Below are positions 62,518 through 64,000 of a stretch of 64,000 nt of DNA, piece after piece. The stretch spans positions 124,001 to 188,000 of the forward strand of contig NZ_QOLC01000089.1 of NCBI RefSeq assembly GCF_003333325.1, written 5' to 3'. The stretch's first letter is position 1, and each line of letters opens with the position of its first letter. A model generated the notes under the pieces. The model worked only from the letters and a program-made list of their open reading frames with translations. It made no database searches and was not told the DNA's origin. The position numbers and the translations under genes are program-made. Source of the stretch: Candidatus Ulvibacter alkanivorans (lineage in GTDB: Bacteria > Bacteroidota > Bacteroidia > Flavobacteriales > Flavobacteriaceae).

Positions 62518-63897
62518 TTAGTCGCAAGTAGGATCTAATGAGTTTATCCAATCTTCTACAAGCCTTATGTTCTCTTCATGAATTAACGATCTGCCTAATA
62601 GCGGCATACGGTATTGTTCTTCAGTTGTATTAAGCCTGAAATATAGTAAAGAATTTTCAATATTCCCCGGATCTACAATTTTAGTATACGGAGGAATGAA
62701 TGTATCGGGCTCTACACAGATCCCTAAATTCGCAGGGTCATCGGTCATGCTAAACTGAAATCGCATGGGTCTATAGTCACAATGTCGATCGTCTGAATGA
62801 CAATGCGCACAGTTAATATCCACATACGATCGCATTCTAATATTCAACGGCTTAGACTCATCTCGCCAGTCGACGACCGTCGTAATCTCTGCAGGAATGT
62901 TATCTTCAAGATATCCCATTTCGACTAACTTCTGCAACTGATTTTTGGTGCCTTCCATATAGGGATAGCCGGCATTCAGGTTTTGTGGTTTTACACCAAT
63001 TGGGATGGAATTTACTTCCGATTTATGACATGTAAAGCATTGGCTTTCGGGAGGAATACGATAATTTACGGTTCGCGTCTCTCCATCCTGCATCCAGGTT
63101 ACATCGGTAAAATCTCCACTTAGATCAAAATAGGCCTCGGTTTGCGCTTCGTTCCATATATAATTAGCAAAGATCCAGCCCGATTCTTTTTTGATCATTA
63201 ATCGCGTTTCAATATTTCGTCGATTATTCTGCGGAAGGACATTGTTATAATAAAAAGCTTTGATTAAAACAGTACCTACCGGGAGATCTAATATATCATG
63301 ATCGCCATTATAGCTGCCTTGAGTATTATTGGGCAACCAGATAAATCGTTTTTTTAAGGCATAATCTGTAAAGAGCGTGCTAATAGGCTTGTACGGCACG
63401 ACGCCATAATTTGGTTCTTGGTCTGCCAGTGTTCCTGCGAAGAAATTATAATCGGATAGTTTTTCATAAGGAACCGCACTCAAGTCTAACACCACTGGTG
63501 TTGCTGTCACAACCGTCACCGATACTGTGGCAGAAGCGCAGGCAATCCCTTCATTATCACATACGGTATATTCGAAAGTGTCATTCCCACTAAAGTTGGT
63601 TGAAGGTTCGTAACGCACAAGATCATCGCTTGGATCGGAAGGTGTATCATTGACATCTACAATGGTTACGACCCCGTTTTCCGAAGCGCTGGCAATCAAG
63701 ATCCCTGAGGCAGGAATATTGGTGTCGTTTTGAAGCACATCGACTTCAATAGAACCATTTTGGATTACTTCTACAAAATCGGCTTCCGCAGTAATTTCTA
63801 GAGGGGTATAACTATCATCTTTCTTACAAGAAACAGTTGCGATCACGATTGTAAAAAATCCCAATACAATTAAGATATTCTTCACTATGGGGTACAA
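62518..63897 (-). CDS. Ig-like domain/diheme c-type cytochrome lipoprotein (SO2930-like)
   Basis: A 459-aa predicted lipoprotein (ATVSC, cysteine 24) with an N-terminal cadherin/Ig-like Big_9 domain (about 40-128; DTFEYTVCDNEGIACASATV) fused to a cytochrome region of the SO2930-family type. Two haem-binding motifs are visible: CFTCH (287-291) and CAHCH (363-367). The C-terminal half has IPIGVKPQNLN and RMPLLGRSLIHEE, shared by that family. It is followed by the T9SS-sorted FG-GAP gene. Electron transfer at the cell surface is inferred; the partner is unknown. Confidence 0.83.
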   Translation of the reverse strand: MYPIVKNILIVLGFFTIVIATVSCKKDDSYTPLEITAEADFVEVIQNGSIEVDVLQNDTNIPASGILIASASENGVVTIVDVNDTPSDPSDDLVRYEPSTNFSGNDTFEYTVCDNEGIACASATVSVTVVTATPVVLDLSAVPYEKLSDYNFFAGTLADQEPNYGVVPYKPISTLFTDYALKKRFIWLPNNTQGSYNGDHDILDLPVGTVLIKAFYYNNVLPQNNRRNIETRLMIKKESGWIFANYIWNEAQTEAYFDLSGDFTDVTWMQDGETRTVNYRIPPESQCFTCHKSEVNSIPIGVKPQNLNAGYPYMEGTKNQLQKLVEMGYLEDNIPAEITTVVDWRDESKPLNIRMRSYVDINCAHCHSDDRHCDYRPMRFQFSMTDDPANLGICVEPDTFIPPYTKIVDPGNIENSLLYFRLNTTEEQYRMPLLGRSLIHEENIRLVEDWINSLDPTCD

Positions 63898-64000
63898 TTT
63901 TTTGGTAAATATAAAGAATTCCCTTGTATCTTCATTACTAGGAATTTATCCTTCTAAAAAATAATGGAATATTACTTGAACAAGGGCTTATATTTCTCTT

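Noticed and set aside
1-64000. Prophage, toxin-antitoxin, restriction-modification or CRISPR defence loci
   Set aside because: No integrase, capsid, toxin-antitoxin pair, methylase-endonuclease pair or repeat-spacer array was found; the holin-like name in the YtxH operon reflects family nomenclature only.

Overview
This 64 kb window is a stretch of chromosome from a member of the Bacteroidetes, most likely a marine Flavobacteriaceae. The evidence is: many start regions carry the Bacteroidetes/Flavobacteria -7 box TAnnTTTG; Shine-Dalgarno sequences are nearly absent; lineage-typical families occur (DUF4837, DUF4175, DUF2007, OMP_b-brl TonB-type barrels, a type IX secretion C-terminal sorting domain, a PID-CTERM-like protein); and the base composition is moderately AT-rich. 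I see no rRNA, prophage, insertion sequence, CRISPR array, plasmid gene or antiphage island. This is mostly core genome, and the unusual features are small.

Layout. 1-5 kb: M23 peptidase (cut by the window edge), divergent tatA, a MltD-like transglycosylase with a DUF4837 lipoprotein, pgk. 5-13 kb: holB, a methyltransferase, mnmG, ybeY and a giant DUF4175 protein; two parS-like sites flank mnmG. 13-21 kb: AlkB-like hydroxylase, gltX, a small outer-membrane barrel, an SPFH protein, a YtxH/holin-like operon, glnS, folB, tRNA-Cys. 21-28 kb: LysE exporter, rnr, DUF2007, a 530-bp gene-free AT-rich gap, then rpiB-CDF-GNAT, a 126-aa unknown and a sterol-desaturase-like protein. 28-35.5 kb: a minus-strand block of S41 protease, DUF4349 and rnpA, then M1 peptidase, S8 lipoprotein protease and an MBL hydrolase. 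35.7-45 kb: Na+/H+ antiporter with RCK domain, a Cys-rich mini-lipoprotein, lepA, TonB-type barrel, dusB, LolC/E-type permease, rbfA, mce. 45.5-52 kb: tRNA(CAT), PID-CTERM-like protein, ribE, pdxA, DUF177-rpmF-fabH-accB-accC (ribosome/fatty-acid cluster). 52-64 kb: FAD oxidoreductase with intragenic heptad repeats, mtgA, GreA-like protein, DUF421, MDR and SDR reductases, an ABC ATPase followed by a truncated micro-ORF, S9 prolyl oligopeptidase, DoxX, a T9SS-sorted FG-GAP protein, and an Ig-like/diheme cytochrome lipoprotein.

Functionally the window combines translation and tRNA metabolism (gltX, glnS, mnmG, dusB, rbfA, lepA, rpmF, ybeY, rnpA, rnr, two tRNAs), fatty-acid initiation (fabH, accB, accC), cell-wall turnover and synthesis (MltD-like, M23, mtgA), cofactor synthesis (folB, ribE, pdxA) and several envelope proteases. 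Genes are tightly packed, with several convergent pairs overlapping by 4-14 bp. The observations most worth following up are the parS-like pair around mnmG, three genes whose -7 box ends only 3-4 nt before ATG (probable leaderless mRNAs), the palindromic in-frame repeats in the FAD oxidoreductase, the PID-CTERM-like protein, and the small remnant or peptide gene coupled to the ABC ATPase. I found no gene cluster that clearly forms a new multi-gene system.
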